A DNA stretch of 64,000 bases from Allomuricauda sp. (GTDB taxonomy: Bacteria; Bacteroidota; Bacteroidia; Flavobacteriales; Flavobacteriaceae), in contig NZ_JANQLX010000015.1 of the NCBI RefSeq assembly GCF_028280385.1, forward strand, positions 186,001 through 250,000, given 5' to 3'. Within the stretch, counting starts at the first letter, position 1. The number at the start of each line of letters is the position of its first letter. Below, one piece after another: positions 34,628 through 44,296 of this stretch. The notes below the pieces were generated by a model. It saw nothing but the letters and a program-made list of their open reading frames with translations, did no database searches and was not told the DNA's origin. A program made the position numbers and the translations under genes.

Positions 34628-37045
34628 TTATTCATCCCTAAGTATATCCACCGGGTTTGCTATGGCCACTTTAAAGCTCTGCCAGCTGACCGTAAATATG
34701 GCTATCCCCAATGCGGTAAATCCTGCCACTACAAATATCCACCAGCTCATGGTGGTTTTATAAGCAAAAGCTTCCAACCATTTTTGCATCCCGAACCATG
34801 CAATGGGCACGGCCATTACAAATGCAAGCCCTACCCACTTTACAAAACTCTGATTGAGCAGCTGCAAGATCTGTGCGATGGTAGCTCCATTTACTTTTCT
34901 GATACCTATTTCTTTTTTCCGCTGAATACAGGTATAGGAAGTCAATCCAAACAAACCCAGTGAAGCAATGAATATGGCCAACATGGTGAAGATTCGGAAA
35001 GAAGAGCTGAAAAGCTGGTCGTCCTTATATTGGGCTTCAAAATTCTTATCAAGGAAAATATGGTCCACGGTACTTTTGGGGAAGATGTTTGCCCATTTGT
35101 CTTTTAATGTAGCAATGGCTGTGGTTAGTCCTGTTGGGGACAAGGCCGTGTTGTCTAATTTTACAAGGAGATTGCTGGTTGCCGTACCGGGGCGAACCAG
35201 CATGGGGGTAACGGCTGTCTTAAGCCCAAAATGATGGTAATTTTCCATAACCCCAACTATCTTCCAATTTTGCCCCCAGAACTTCACTTGCTTTCCAATG
35301 GCATCAGAAGCATTGACAATGTCCATATCCTTTACGAATTGTTCGTTGACAACAATATCGTTCCCATAACCGTTGGGGTTTGTCCTGAAAACCTCCCCTG
35401 CAACCAACGAGATTCCCATAACTTCAAAGTATTTGGGCTGCACTTGGTATTGATAGAATACTGTCTGCTCTTCAAAAGTGCCATTGGGCTTGGTGATGCC
35501 CATAAAGGAAGAGAGGTTGTCATATCCAGCGCCAGGATAGGTCTCTGCGGTACTGGCACTTTTTACAAAAGATAAATTTTCCACTTCTTCCCTCAAGACC
35601 TGAAAGTCCTTTATTCGAACCGAATCTTTGACATTCTCCAGAATTTGACCATTTAAGGCGATTACTTGATCCAATTCAACCCCGATGGATTGGTCTTGCA
35701 TGAATTTTAGCTGCTTGGTAACCACCAAGGTTCCGATAAGCAGTACAATAGTGGCCAAAAACTGGAGGGTGATGAGCCCCGTGCGCACCTTATATCCATT
35801 TTCTGAAGACCTGGCCCTACCCTTAAGCGCTTGAATAGGAGAATAGTTGCTCAGTACAAAAGCCGGATAAGCCCCGGAGACCAATGCGCCCAGTAGAACG
35901 AACGCAAGTATGTGCAGTAAACCTTGAATATTGGAAAAGTCTATGGACAGATTCTTATCCATATAGCCATTAAAAAAGGGTAACAACACAACACAAATTC
36001 CAATGGCCAGTAGAATGGCGATAACATTTAATAACAAGGACTCCACAAAAAACTGCGCCATCAATTGCGAGTACTTGGCGCCTACCACTTTACGAATCCC
36101 GGTTTCCTTGGAGCGTTCCATGGATTTTGTGGTGGATAGGTTTATGTAATTGACCCAAGAGAGAATGATGATGATAAACGCAATGGCAATAAGAAAATTC
36201 ACCCGGCTTATACTTCCATTAATTTCGGCTTCATAGGGCTTGTTCGAGTAGAGGTGAATATCCTCCACGGGCTCTATGTTATGTCTTTCATCGTCCTGCC
36301 CATCTGCATTGTTCTGCTGGACTTTTTGTTTTAGATCGGCAATAGAGGCATTTTCATCTACTTTTATGTAAGTAAAGAAATTATTTTGCTCCCAATTCAG
36401 TTTTTGTTGTCCTCCAAACATCTCCCATTTCCAAAAGGTATTGAACGATATGAAAAAGCTGTTTTTCATATGGGTGTTTTGGGGAAGGTCCTGCAGCACC
36501 GCACTGACCGTCATGGTGGCCATACTGCCCCAAAAAACCGAAAGGGGCTTCCCTATGGGATTTTCATTGCCAAATAATTTTTTGGCAAGGGTTTCGGTCA
36601 ACACAATGGAATATGGAGCCTCCAGCATGGACGCTCTTTTACCCTGTTGTACCACCAATGGAAAAATGTCCATATAGGAGGGATCGGCAAGTGAACCCCT
36701 ATTTTTGGACAAGACCACATCTTCATAGGCCAGGGTTACATCGGTAAGATGATAGAGCCTTGCCTGTTCCTGAATTTCCGGAAATGCCTCTTTTAAAGTA
36801 GGACCACTTAGATTGTAGGTCTGGGCATCCCCGGCAACAAATTTGTCACCTTCCATATAATCCATGTACACCCTATAAACAGTATCAGACCCGTTGAAGG
36901 TGTCATAACTCTTTTCATAATTCACGTAGACCATGATCAGCATAAAGGAGGCGATTCCGATTGCCAACCCGGTAATATTGATAAAAGAATACAATCTGTT
37001 CTTGAACAGGTACCTTGTTGCGATTTTTAAGAATAGTTTTAGCAT
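34628..37045 (-). CDS. double-MacB ABC permease P9
   Basis: An 805-residue permease. Coupling motifs SKETGIRKVVGAK and KKEIGIRKVNGAT. With P4 it shares LSTTKSMER just before the first motif, marking a subgroup. The second domain has IVGVMENYHHFGL, changing the usual DFH to NYH, and lacks the GRDF element (VAGEVFRTN instead). The C-terminus is VDILRDE, the other exception to the SLRTE tail. The stop lies 38 bases before P10 and the start 11 bases after P8. Confidence 0.9.
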   Translation of the reverse strand: MLKLFLKIATRYLFKNRLYSFINITGLAIGIASFMLIMVYVNYEKSYDTFNGSDTVYRVYMDYMEGDKFVAGDAQTYNLSGPTLKEAFPEIQEQARLYHLTDVTLAYEDVVLSKNRGSLADPSYMDIFPLVVQQGKRASMLEAPYSIVLTETLAKKLFGNENPIGKPLSVFWGSMATMTVSAVLQDLPQNTHMKNSFFISFNTFWKWEMFGGQQKLNWEQNNFFTYIKVDENASIADLKQKVQQNNADGQDDERHNIEPVEDIHLYSNKPYEAEINGSISRVNFLIAIAFIIIILSWVNYINLSTTKSMERSKETGIRKVVGAKYSQLMAQFFVESLLLNVIAILLAIGICVVLLPFFNGYMDKNLSIDFSNIQGLLHILAFVLLGALVSGAYPAFVLSNYSPIQALKGRARSSENGYKVRTGLITLQFLATIVLLIGTLVVTKQLKFMQDQSIGVELDQVIALNGQILENVKDSVRIKDFQVLREEVENLSFVKSASTAETYPGAGYDNLSSFMGITKPNGTFEEQTVFYQYQVQPKYFEVMGISLVAGEVFRTNPNGYGNDIVVNEQFVKDMDIVNASDAIGKQVKFWGQNWKIVGVMENYHHFGLKTAVTPMLVRPGTATSNLLVKLDNTALSPTGLTTAIATLKDKWANIFPKSTVDHIFLDKNFEAQYKDDQLFSSSFRIFTMLAIFIASLGLFGLTSYTCIQRKKEIGIRKVNGATIAQILQLLNQSFVKWVGLAFVMAVPIAWFGMQKWLEAFAYKTTMSWWIFVVAGFTALGIAIFTVSWQSFKVAIANPVDILRDE

Positions 37046-37056
37046 GGTCTTGGTTA

Positions 37057-39420
37057 TTACTCGGTTCGTAAACTCTTGATGGGATTGGCCCTAGCGGCCC
37101 TAAAGGCCTGAAAACTTACAGTAGCCATCGCCACGGAAAGAGACCCTACCATGGCCAGGGCAAACATCCACCATTGTATTTCAATATGGAATGCAAAATC
37201 CCGCAGCCATCTCCCCATAGCAATCCAAGCTAGCGGAGTGGCAAGCACAAATGCAAGAAGCACAAGTTTCATAAAATCCCTGGAAAGCATATTCACCAAC
37301 CTTATTGCGCTGGCCCCAAGAACTTTCCGAACGCCTATTTCCTTAAAGCGTTGTTCCACCATAAATGCCGATAGACCATAGAGGCCCATACAGGAAATAA
37401 AGATGGCCAGGAGGGCGAAGACATTAAAAATTGATCCCATTTGCTGCTCCCCTTTATATTGAGCATCCAAACTTGCATCCATAAAATTGTATACCAGGGG
37501 ATAAGCCGGGTTAAGGGAGCTATAGATTTCCTCAAGCACACTTAGGGTATTTGAAGTGCTGTTTGGCAGGGTTCTGATCACCGCATAGGCCCCATATCCA
37601 TTATGGCTCATTACAAGGGGCTCAATGTTATATTGTAAGGGCTTAAAGTTAAAATCCTGCACCACTCCCACAATCACCCCCTTGTTTCCGCGGAAGGTCA
37701 GGCTTTTGCCAATTGCTTTGTCTACGTCCAAGCCCATGATTTTGGCTGCAGTTTCATTGACGACATAGTCATTGTTTTCAAATGAAGATTTGGTGAACCC
37801 CCTACCGTGCAACAGGGTCATTTGAAACACGTCCAAAAATCGCTCGTCTGCCCTGATACTGGGAAAAAGTACTTGCTGATTTGGGTCCTTCCCATCCCAT
37901 TGAATATCAAAATCACCGGTTTCCAAATTGGCGGGCAAATCGGAAACGATTGAAAAATCCTTGGTCAAGGAGTTTTGGGCCAGCTCCGTTTTGAGGGCGT
38001 CTATTTTTTCCCACATCTCACCTTCCATTGGGAGGTACAAAAGGTTGGACTTGTTAAACCCAAGGTTTTTGTCTTTTATATAGTTGAGTTGCTTATAAAC
38101 CACCAAGGTTCCAATTAGGAGCAAAACGGAAACAACAAATTGTGAAACCACTAGTCCGTTTCTAAAAAAGAGATTGTATTTGGAGAGCTTTAATCTACCT
38201 TTCAAGACTTTTACCGGCCTAAAACCAGATAGGAACAAAGCGGGATAACTCCCAGAAACAAGCCCTGTCATCAAAGCAATGGCCCCAAGGGTTATCCAGA
38301 TTTTAGGTTCACCAATTTGAAATATCAGTTCCTTTTGGGCCAAATTGTTGAAAACAGGCAACAACAGATATACCAAACCAATGGCAACAATTAAGGAACA
38401 TAGGGAAATCAATAAGGATTCGCTTAAAAATTGAAGTACAAGTTGATGCCTACCCGCCCCAATAACCTTGCGAAGCCCCACCTCCTTTGCCCTTCTAGAA
38501 GACCTGGCCGTGGCCAAATTCATGTAGTTGATACAGGCTACGATCAAAATAACAAAGGCTACAATGAGAAAAATATTCACGTATTGGATATTGCCATGTC
38601 CTGGTATGTCTATTTGCAGATTGGACCGTAGATGGATATCCTTTAAGGGCTGAAGATTGAAAGTAATATCAAACTCGCTTCGCTCAGCATATAATTCGTT
38701 GATTTTTTCCTCCATTTTAGAAAGATCATCAGCTGAGGTAATGGCGTTTTCTTCCAATTGGAGATACCCATAAAAATTGAAGTTGTCCCAAACCTTGTTT
38801 ATTAGATCGGAATGGGTTTTGGCATAATAGGACATGGGCATTACAATATTGAACTGTAAATGGGAATTTGGCGGAATAGTACCAAGAACCCCGGTAACGG
38901 TGAAGACGTCATTGTTATCCACCTTAATGGACTTGCCCAGCGCATTGGTGGTGCCAAAATACTTTCGGGACCACTCCTCTGTAATCAGAATTCCGTTGGG
39001 AGGTAAAAGGGCATTGCCCGCATTCCCCTCAATTAACGGAAATGTGAAAACGTCCAAAAAGTTTGAATCTGCAAAATACACGGAGCTTTCCTTGAATTTT
39101 TGGCCATCTGCTTCAAAGAGAGCCTCAAAAGGTAGACTAAGGCGCACACTGGAGACCATCTCAGGGATTAAATTGGGAAGCTCCTCCACCATGCCGGCCG
39201 GACTTACAGCTGCCTTGAAATCCTCATTGGCAATGGCAGTGAGTCTATAAATTTGATCCCCGTTTTTATGGAAGGTGTCGTAACTCGACTCATTCTGGAC
39301 CCAAAGAAGAATTAAAATGCTACAGGCCATCCCAATGGCCAAGCCCCCAACATTTAAACTGGAGTACCACTTATATTGGATGAAATTCCTCCAAGCAATT
39401 TTTAAGTTGTTCTTTAGCAT
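37057..39420 (-). CDS. double-MacB ABC permease P8
   Basis: A 787-residue permease. Coupling motifs AKEVGLRKVIGAG and FKEIGVRKVLGAS. The first periplasmic domain ends LQIDIPGHGNIQYVNIF, unlike the VGGRI group. The second domain has IVGVVQDFNFKPL and LLHGRGFTKSS. The tail is IKSLRTE. Its leader shares TCAAAAACGAACA with those of P2 and P6. Spacer to P9 is 11 bases. Confidence 0.9.
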   Translation of the reverse strand: MLKNNLKIAWRNFIQYKWYSSLNVGGLAIGMACSILILLWVQNESSYDTFHKNGDQIYRLTAIANEDFKAAVSPAGMVEELPNLIPEMVSSVRLSLPFEALFEADGQKFKESSVYFADSNFLDVFTFPLIEGNAGNALLPPNGILITEEWSRKYFGTTNALGKSIKVDNNDVFTVTGVLGTIPPNSHLQFNIVMPMSYYAKTHSDLINKVWDNFNFYGYLQLEENAITSADDLSKMEEKINELYAERSEFDITFNLQPLKDIHLRSNLQIDIPGHGNIQYVNIFLIVAFVILIVACINYMNLATARSSRRAKEVGLRKVIGAGRHQLVLQFLSESLLISLCSLIVAIGLVYLLLPVFNNLAQKELIFQIGEPKIWITLGAIALMTGLVSGSYPALFLSGFRPVKVLKGRLKLSKYNLFFRNGLVVSQFVVSVLLLIGTLVVYKQLNYIKDKNLGFNKSNLLYLPMEGEMWEKIDALKTELAQNSLTKDFSIVSDLPANLETGDFDIQWDGKDPNQQVLFPSIRADERFLDVFQMTLLHGRGFTKSSFENNDYVVNETAAKIMGLDVDKAIGKSLTFRGNKGVIVGVVQDFNFKPLQYNIEPLVMSHNGYGAYAVIRTLPNSTSNTLSVLEEIYSSLNPAYPLVYNFMDASLDAQYKGEQQMGSIFNVFALLAIFISCMGLYGLSAFMVEQRFKEIGVRKVLGASAIRLVNMLSRDFMKLVLLAFVLATPLAWIAMGRWLRDFAFHIEIQWWMFALAMVGSLSVAMATVSFQAFRAARANPIKSLRTE

Positions 39421-39443
39421 GATTGTTCGTTTTTGATGTTACC

Positions 39444-41840
39444 TTATTCCGTCCGAAGACTTGCTATTGGATTTGCCCTTGCAGCTCTAATGGCCTGAAA
39501 ACTAATCGTGACGAGGGTTACCAGCACGGCTCCGAATATGGCCAACGCAAACATCCACCATTTAAGGATTATCCGATAGGTAAATTCCTCAAGCCATCCG
39601 TCCATGATGTAATAGGCAATGGGGACGGCAATAAGACAGGCCAGGACAACCAATTTTAAGAAGCCTCTGGAAAGCATGTTCCAAACATTGAACACCGTTG
39701 CCCCCAGAACCTTCCGGACCCCAATTTCCTTGGTGCGTTGTTCGGCCACAAAGGATGTAAGCCCAAATAGGCCCAAACAGCTGATTAAAATGGCCAAGGT
39801 GGTGAACACCCCGGAAAGGGTTCCGATACGTTCTTCTGAAGCAAATTTTTTCCCATACTCCTCATCCACAAACTGATATTCAAAAGGCAATTGGGGAAAA
39901 TGTTGCTTAAATACCCTTTCAATACGGGCCAGATTCTCTGCGGTACCCTGGGCAGGGTTTAACCGAAGGTTGTAAAAACTGGCATTGTTGGCCCGATCAT
40001 AGGCATAAATACTTTGCTTTACGGGTTCATAGGGAGATTGTGCAATGATATCCTCAACCACTCCGATAATCTTCATTTTGAATTGCGGCCCTTCTTCACT
40101 TGGAAACCAAATATGCTTTCCCACAGGATCGGAAAGACCCATATAATCCATGGCGGTCCTATTGATCAATATCGTCATGGAGTCTGTGGCCATTGTCCTT
40201 GAAAAATCCCTGCCCTCAACGATATCCATATTCAAGGATTCCACATACTCTGGAGAGACCCAGGTCCATGCCATATCCACTTGGAAATCATCAGGCTGGC
40301 CTTCCCATACAAAACCTCCCCACGTTGACCAAACACCGGTGGTGGGGCTGCTGGAAGTCGACATCTCGGTAATGGCCCCAGATGCCATAAACTCGTCTCG
40401 AAGTAAATCTTGTTTCCCCAAAAACTCCTTGCTCATCACAGGGAGTTGGACCAAGCCTTCCTTGTCATACCCTGAAGGTCTGTTTTTGGCATGGTTTATC
40501 TGCTGTGCCACTATTACCGTTCCTATGATGAATGCGACAGAAACGGTAAATTGGAAAACAACCAATACCTTTCTTGGTGTTGCGCCTTGCTTTCCTATTT
40601 TAAAGGAACCCTTTAGCACATCAATGGGCTTAAAAGAAGATAAATACATGGCGGGATAGCTTCCAGCCAGTAAGGAAGTGACGAAAATAAATAGGACTGA
40701 GGCTGCCCAAAAAAAGGACTCGTTCCAGGGGAACACTATTTCCTTTTGGGCCAAGTCGTTAAAACTGTCCAAGGACAACTGTACGATCAAGATGGCGCAG
40801 ACAAAGGCGAAAACCACCACTAAGAAAGATTCCCCTAAAAATTGTTTGACAAGCTGGGTGCGGTGCGAACCAATGGATTTTCGGATACCCACTTCTTTGG
40901 AGCGTTTTTCCGATCGTGCCGTGCTAAGGTTCATAAAGTTGATACAGGCCAACAGCAGTACAAAAACACCAATGATACCAAAGAGCCAAACATAGGTTAT
41001 TCTTCCCCCAACTTGTTTGCCACCCTTAAATTGGCTGCGAAGATGCCAGTCTTCCATCGGAAACAAAAAAAGCTCTGGATTGAATTGCGCTTCTGATGGT
41101 TGTTCTTTCTCAATGTTCTTGATTTTCTCCGACACCTCGGACATTTGGGTGTTTTTGGCTATTTGAACATAAAGATTGAACGAATGGTTCCCCCAATCGC
41201 TGATGATGTTTCGGGCCCATTCCCTCGAAGCAATAAATCGGTCCAAGGGCATTAAAAAACGCATGCCGTAAAAGGAACTGTTGAATGGTATATCGGCATA
41301 GACACCGGAAACGGTAACACCGAATTCCCCGTTGACCTCCACAGTTTTTCCGATCGGGTTTTCAGCACCAAATAAAACTTGCGCGGTAGACTCATCCAAC
41401 ATTATGGAATTCATGTCACGCAGCCCATCTTTTTCTCCACTTACCATGTTGAGACCCAACATATCTGGAGCACCGTTCTGCATGAAATTTCCTGTTTTGG
41501 AAATTTTCTTGCCATCGTATTCCAAATACTGGGGAATCCAATTTTTGGACATGACAATGTGATCAAAATATTCGGAATACTGCTCCCTTAACACAAATTC
41601 CAGTGGTCTGGCCATGGTTAAATTTGTATCTGTGTAGCCGTTGTACGTTCTGTTGGCCAGCACGCTTGCAATCCTATCCGAATTCCCAAAATAACTGTTA
41701 TGGGAAAGTTCGTCCTCAACCCAAAGGGCTATCAATAAGGTCACTGCCATGCCCAAGGCAAGTCCACCAACATTAATAATGGTGAACGTCCTGTTTTTTA
41801 TCAGGTTCCGCCAGGCGATTTTTAGATAGTTCTTGATCAT
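39444..41840 (-). CDS. double-MacB ABC permease P7
   Basis: A 798-residue permease that is clearly the closest sibling of P6: long shared runs include GGLALGMAVTLLI, GGRITYVWLFGIIG, FMNLSTARSEKRSKEVGIRK and TSSSPTTG. In both the second domain replaces DFH with IIGVVEDIIAQSPYEPVKQ, so they form one recent pair. Coupling motifs SKEVGIRKSIGSH and TKEIGVRKVLGAT; tail IASLRTE. The first periplasmic domain (residues about 45-270) is where P6 and P7 differ most. Ten bases separate it from the P6 stop. Confidence 0.9.
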   Translation of the reverse strand: MIKNYLKIAWRNLIKNRTFTIINVGGLALGMAVTLLIALWVEDELSHNSYFGNSDRIASVLANRTYNGYTDTNLTMARPLEFVLREQYSEYFDHIVMSKNWIPQYLEYDGKKISKTGNFMQNGAPDMLGLNMVSGEKDGLRDMNSIMLDESTAQVLFGAENPIGKTVEVNGEFGVTVSGVYADIPFNSSFYGMRFLMPLDRFIASREWARNIISDWGNHSFNLYVQIAKNTQMSEVSEKIKNIEKEQPSEAQFNPELFLFPMEDWHLRSQFKGGKQVGGRITYVWLFGIIGVFVLLLACINFMNLSTARSEKRSKEVGIRKSIGSHRTQLVKQFLGESFLVVVFAFVCAILIVQLSLDSFNDLAQKEIVFPWNESFFWAASVLFIFVTSLLAGSYPAMYLSSFKPIDVLKGSFKIGKQGATPRKVLVVFQFTVSVAFIIGTVIVAQQINHAKNRPSGYDKEGLVQLPVMSKEFLGKQDLLRDEFMASGAITEMSTSSSPTTGVWSTWGGFVWEGQPDDFQVDMAWTWVSPEYVESLNMDIVEGRDFSRTMATDSMTILINRTAMDYMGLSDPVGKHIWFPSEEGPQFKMKIIGVVEDIIAQSPYEPVKQSIYAYDRANNASFYNLRLNPAQGTAENLARIERVFKQHFPQLPFEYQFVDEEYGKKFASEERIGTLSGVFTTLAILISCLGLFGLTSFVAEQRTKEIGVRKVLGATVFNVWNMLSRGFLKLVVLACLIAVPIAYYIMDGWLEEFTYRIILKWWMFALAIFGAVLVTLVTISFQAIRAARANPIASLRTE

Positions 41841-41850
41841 AAAATCTGAC

Positions 41851-44250
41851 TTATTCGGTTCTAAGACTATCGATAGGATTAGATCTAGCGGCCCTGATTG
41901 CTTGAAAACTTACGGTAAGCATGGTGATTCCAAGGGCGCCTATCATGGCCAGGGCAAAAATCCACCATTTTAGAATGACCCTGTAGGGATACTCCTGAAG
42001 CCAACCGTTCATGACATAATACGATATGGGAACCGCTATAAAGCAAGAAATGGTGACCAGCTTTAAGAAATCTTTGGAAAGCATATTCCAAACATTGAAG
42101 ACGGATGCCCCCAACACCTTTCTCACACCAATTTCCTTGGTACGCTGTTCTGCAACAAAGGAGGTTAAGCCAAACAAACCTAGACAGCTTATAAGAATGG
42201 CCAGGCCGGTAAAAACACCGGACAGGGTACCCACGCGTTCTTCGGCCGCAAATTTTTCGGCGTATTCCGCATCTACAAATTCATACTCGAAGGGGATATC
42301 CGGAAAATGCTCCTTGAACACTTGTTCTATAGTTGCAATGTTTTGGCTTGCACTTTGATCGGGATTCAAGCGCATATTGTAATAGCTGAAATTGTCAAAC
42401 CGGTCAAACACATACATACCTTGTTTTACCGGCTCGTATGGCGATTGGGCAATCATATCTTGCACCACTCCAATTATTTTAAGGGGCGGGTCAGGGTTTT
42501 CATTGTCATCATCTTTTAAGAGCATCCCCACAGGGTTTTCCAAGCCCAAGTATTTTTTTGCGGTTTCGTTGATCAGGACCGCCAACGAATCTGTTGCAAA
42601 TTCCCTGGAAAAATCCCTTCCTTCCACTATTTTCAGGTTGAGCGATTTTGCATACTCCGGAGATACTTCGGTCCAGGCCAGGTCTTCCTGAAAACCTTCA
42701 GGTTTGCCCTCCCAGGTATATCCACTTCTGTTGGACCAAATTCTTGTTGTGGGACTACTGGAGGTGGACATTTCTATAATGGCACCCGAGTTCAGGAATT
42801 CTGTTCGCATCAAATCCGTCTTTCCTGCAAAATCTTGGCTAAACGTCGGGATTTGGATCAATCCTTCCTTGTCATAACCAACAGGCCTATTTTTTGCAAA
42901 GTTGATTTGCTGCATTACAATTACGGTACCGATGATAAACGCCACAGAGACCGTAAACTGAAGCACGACCAGGATTTTTCGTGGCAAACCGGAGTACTTC
43001 CCTGCCTGATAGGTTCCCTTCAAAACATCGACCGGTCTAAAGGACGATAGGTACAACGCAGGATAACTGCCCGCCAAAAGTGAAGTGAACAGCACAAAGA
43101 CCAAGGAAATCAACCAAAATTTGGATGAGGTCCATGGGAATTCAATTTCCTTACGTGCCAATTCGTTAAAACCGCTGAGCGACAGGACCACAATAAAAAC
43201 GGCCACCAGAAAGGCGAACAGCACCACCAGAAAGGATTCGCTCAAAAATTGGTTGATCAATTGGTTGCGCTGCGAGCCTATTGATTTGCGTATCCCCACC
43301 TCTTTGGCCCGTTTTTCAGACCTGGCGGTACTTAAATTCATAAAGTTTATACAGGCCAACAAGAGCACAAAGGCCCCTATAACCCCAAATAACCACACAT
43401 ACTTAATTCTACCACCCACTTGTTTGCCGTTTTCAAAATTGCTGCGGAGGTACCAATCCTTCATAGGGAGTAAAAAGAGCTGCGGGTTGAACTCTGCGGT
43501 ATCTTCATTCATATCCTTCTTTACATTTCGGATGCTGTTGGTTACTTGGTCCATACTTACGTTATCAGCTAGCTGGACAAACATCTGGAAGGAATTGTTG
43601 CCCCAATTGTCCTCCGCATTTTTTACCCATTCCTGTATGGAAACATATTTATCCCACGGGATTAAGTAGTCCAGATTCTTGAAAGAGTTGTTATAGGGAA
43701 GGTCCTTGTAAACCCCTGTGACCATTAAATCGTGCTGATTGCTCGCTTTTACCACTTTTCCAATAGGATCTTCCTGACCAAAAAGCGCCTTGGCGGTAGA
43801 TTCCGAAAGCATGATTGAATTTATTTCCCGAAGACCGTCCTTTTCTCCTCGCAGTATTTCCAATTCCAAATATTCCGTGGCTTCCCGTTGCATAAAATTT
43901 CCTGGCCTTGAAATACTTGTTTCATTGAATTTCAGATAGAGGTCATTGGTCCAAGAAGACATGATGAGGTACTTAAAATTGTCCATATAACCATCACGCA
44001 ATGCTTTTTCCAAGGGACGTGGAATTGCGGGACCCGTTCCAATATTCTGATTAAAGGTTTGGGATTGAAGCACCTGGGCCATCCGGTCTTTTTGGGAAAA
44101 ATAGTTATCATGTGACAGCTCATCCACTAACCAAAGGCCAATGACCAAGGTCACTGCCATACCCAAAGCCAGCCCCCCAATATTGATGAAGGTATAGGCC
44201 TTGTTTTTGGTAAGGTTCCTCCACGCTATTTTTAAATAATTCCTAATCAT
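41851..44250 (-). CDS. double-MacB ABC permease P6
   Basis: A 799-residue permease, tandem sibling of P7. Coupling motifs AKEVGIRKSIGSQ and TKEIGVRKVLGAS; tail IDSLRTE. The second domain holds IVEGRDFSREF and the pair-specific DMIAQSPYEPVKQ. The leader on the minus strand is TCAAAAAACGAACATT before the ATG. A 46-base spacer with a hairpin lies upstream, the longest gap inside the permease run. Confidence 0.9.
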   Translation of the reverse strand: MIRNYLKIAWRNLTKNKAYTFINIGGLALGMAVTLVIGLWLVDELSHDNYFSQKDRMAQVLQSQTFNQNIGTGPAIPRPLEKALRDGYMDNFKYLIMSSWTNDLYLKFNETSISRPGNFMQREATEYLELEILRGEKDGLREINSIMLSESTAKALFGQEDPIGKVVKASNQHDLMVTGVYKDLPYNNSFKNLDYLIPWDKYVSIQEWVKNAEDNWGNNSFQMFVQLADNVSMDQVTNSIRNVKKDMNEDTAEFNPQLFLLPMKDWYLRSNFENGKQVGGRIKYVWLFGVIGAFVLLLACINFMNLSTARSEKRAKEVGIRKSIGSQRNQLINQFLSESFLVVLFAFLVAVFIVVLSLSGFNELARKEIEFPWTSSKFWLISLVFVLFTSLLAGSYPALYLSSFRPVDVLKGTYQAGKYSGLPRKILVVLQFTVSVAFIIGTVIVMQQINFAKNRPVGYDKEGLIQIPTFSQDFAGKTDLMRTEFLNSGAIIEMSTSSSPTTRIWSNRSGYTWEGKPEGFQEDLAWTEVSPEYAKSLNLKIVEGRDFSREFATDSLAVLINETAKKYLGLENPVGMLLKDDDNENPDPPLKIIGVVQDMIAQSPYEPVKQGMYVFDRFDNFSYYNMRLNPDQSASQNIATIEQVFKEHFPDIPFEYEFVDAEYAEKFAAEERVGTLSGVFTGLAILISCLGLFGLTSFVAEQRTKEIGVRKVLGASVFNVWNMLSKDFLKLVTISCFIAVPISYYVMNGWLQEYPYRVILKWWIFALAMIGALGITMLTVSFQAIRAARSNPIDSLRTE

Positions 44251-44265
44251 AATGTTCGTTTTTTG

Positions 44266-44288
44266 ACCCTGACTTCGGGAGTAAGGGT
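44266..44288 (-). other. stem-loop in the P5-P6 spacer
   Basis: Stem ACCCT-ACT / AGT-AGGGT with one G-A mismatch and a TCGGG loop. On the transcribed strand it is followed by A-rich, not T-rich, sequence, so it is not an intrinsic terminator. It could be an RNA processing or stabilising element. Confidence 0.4.
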
Positions 44289-44296
44289 GTTTTAGG

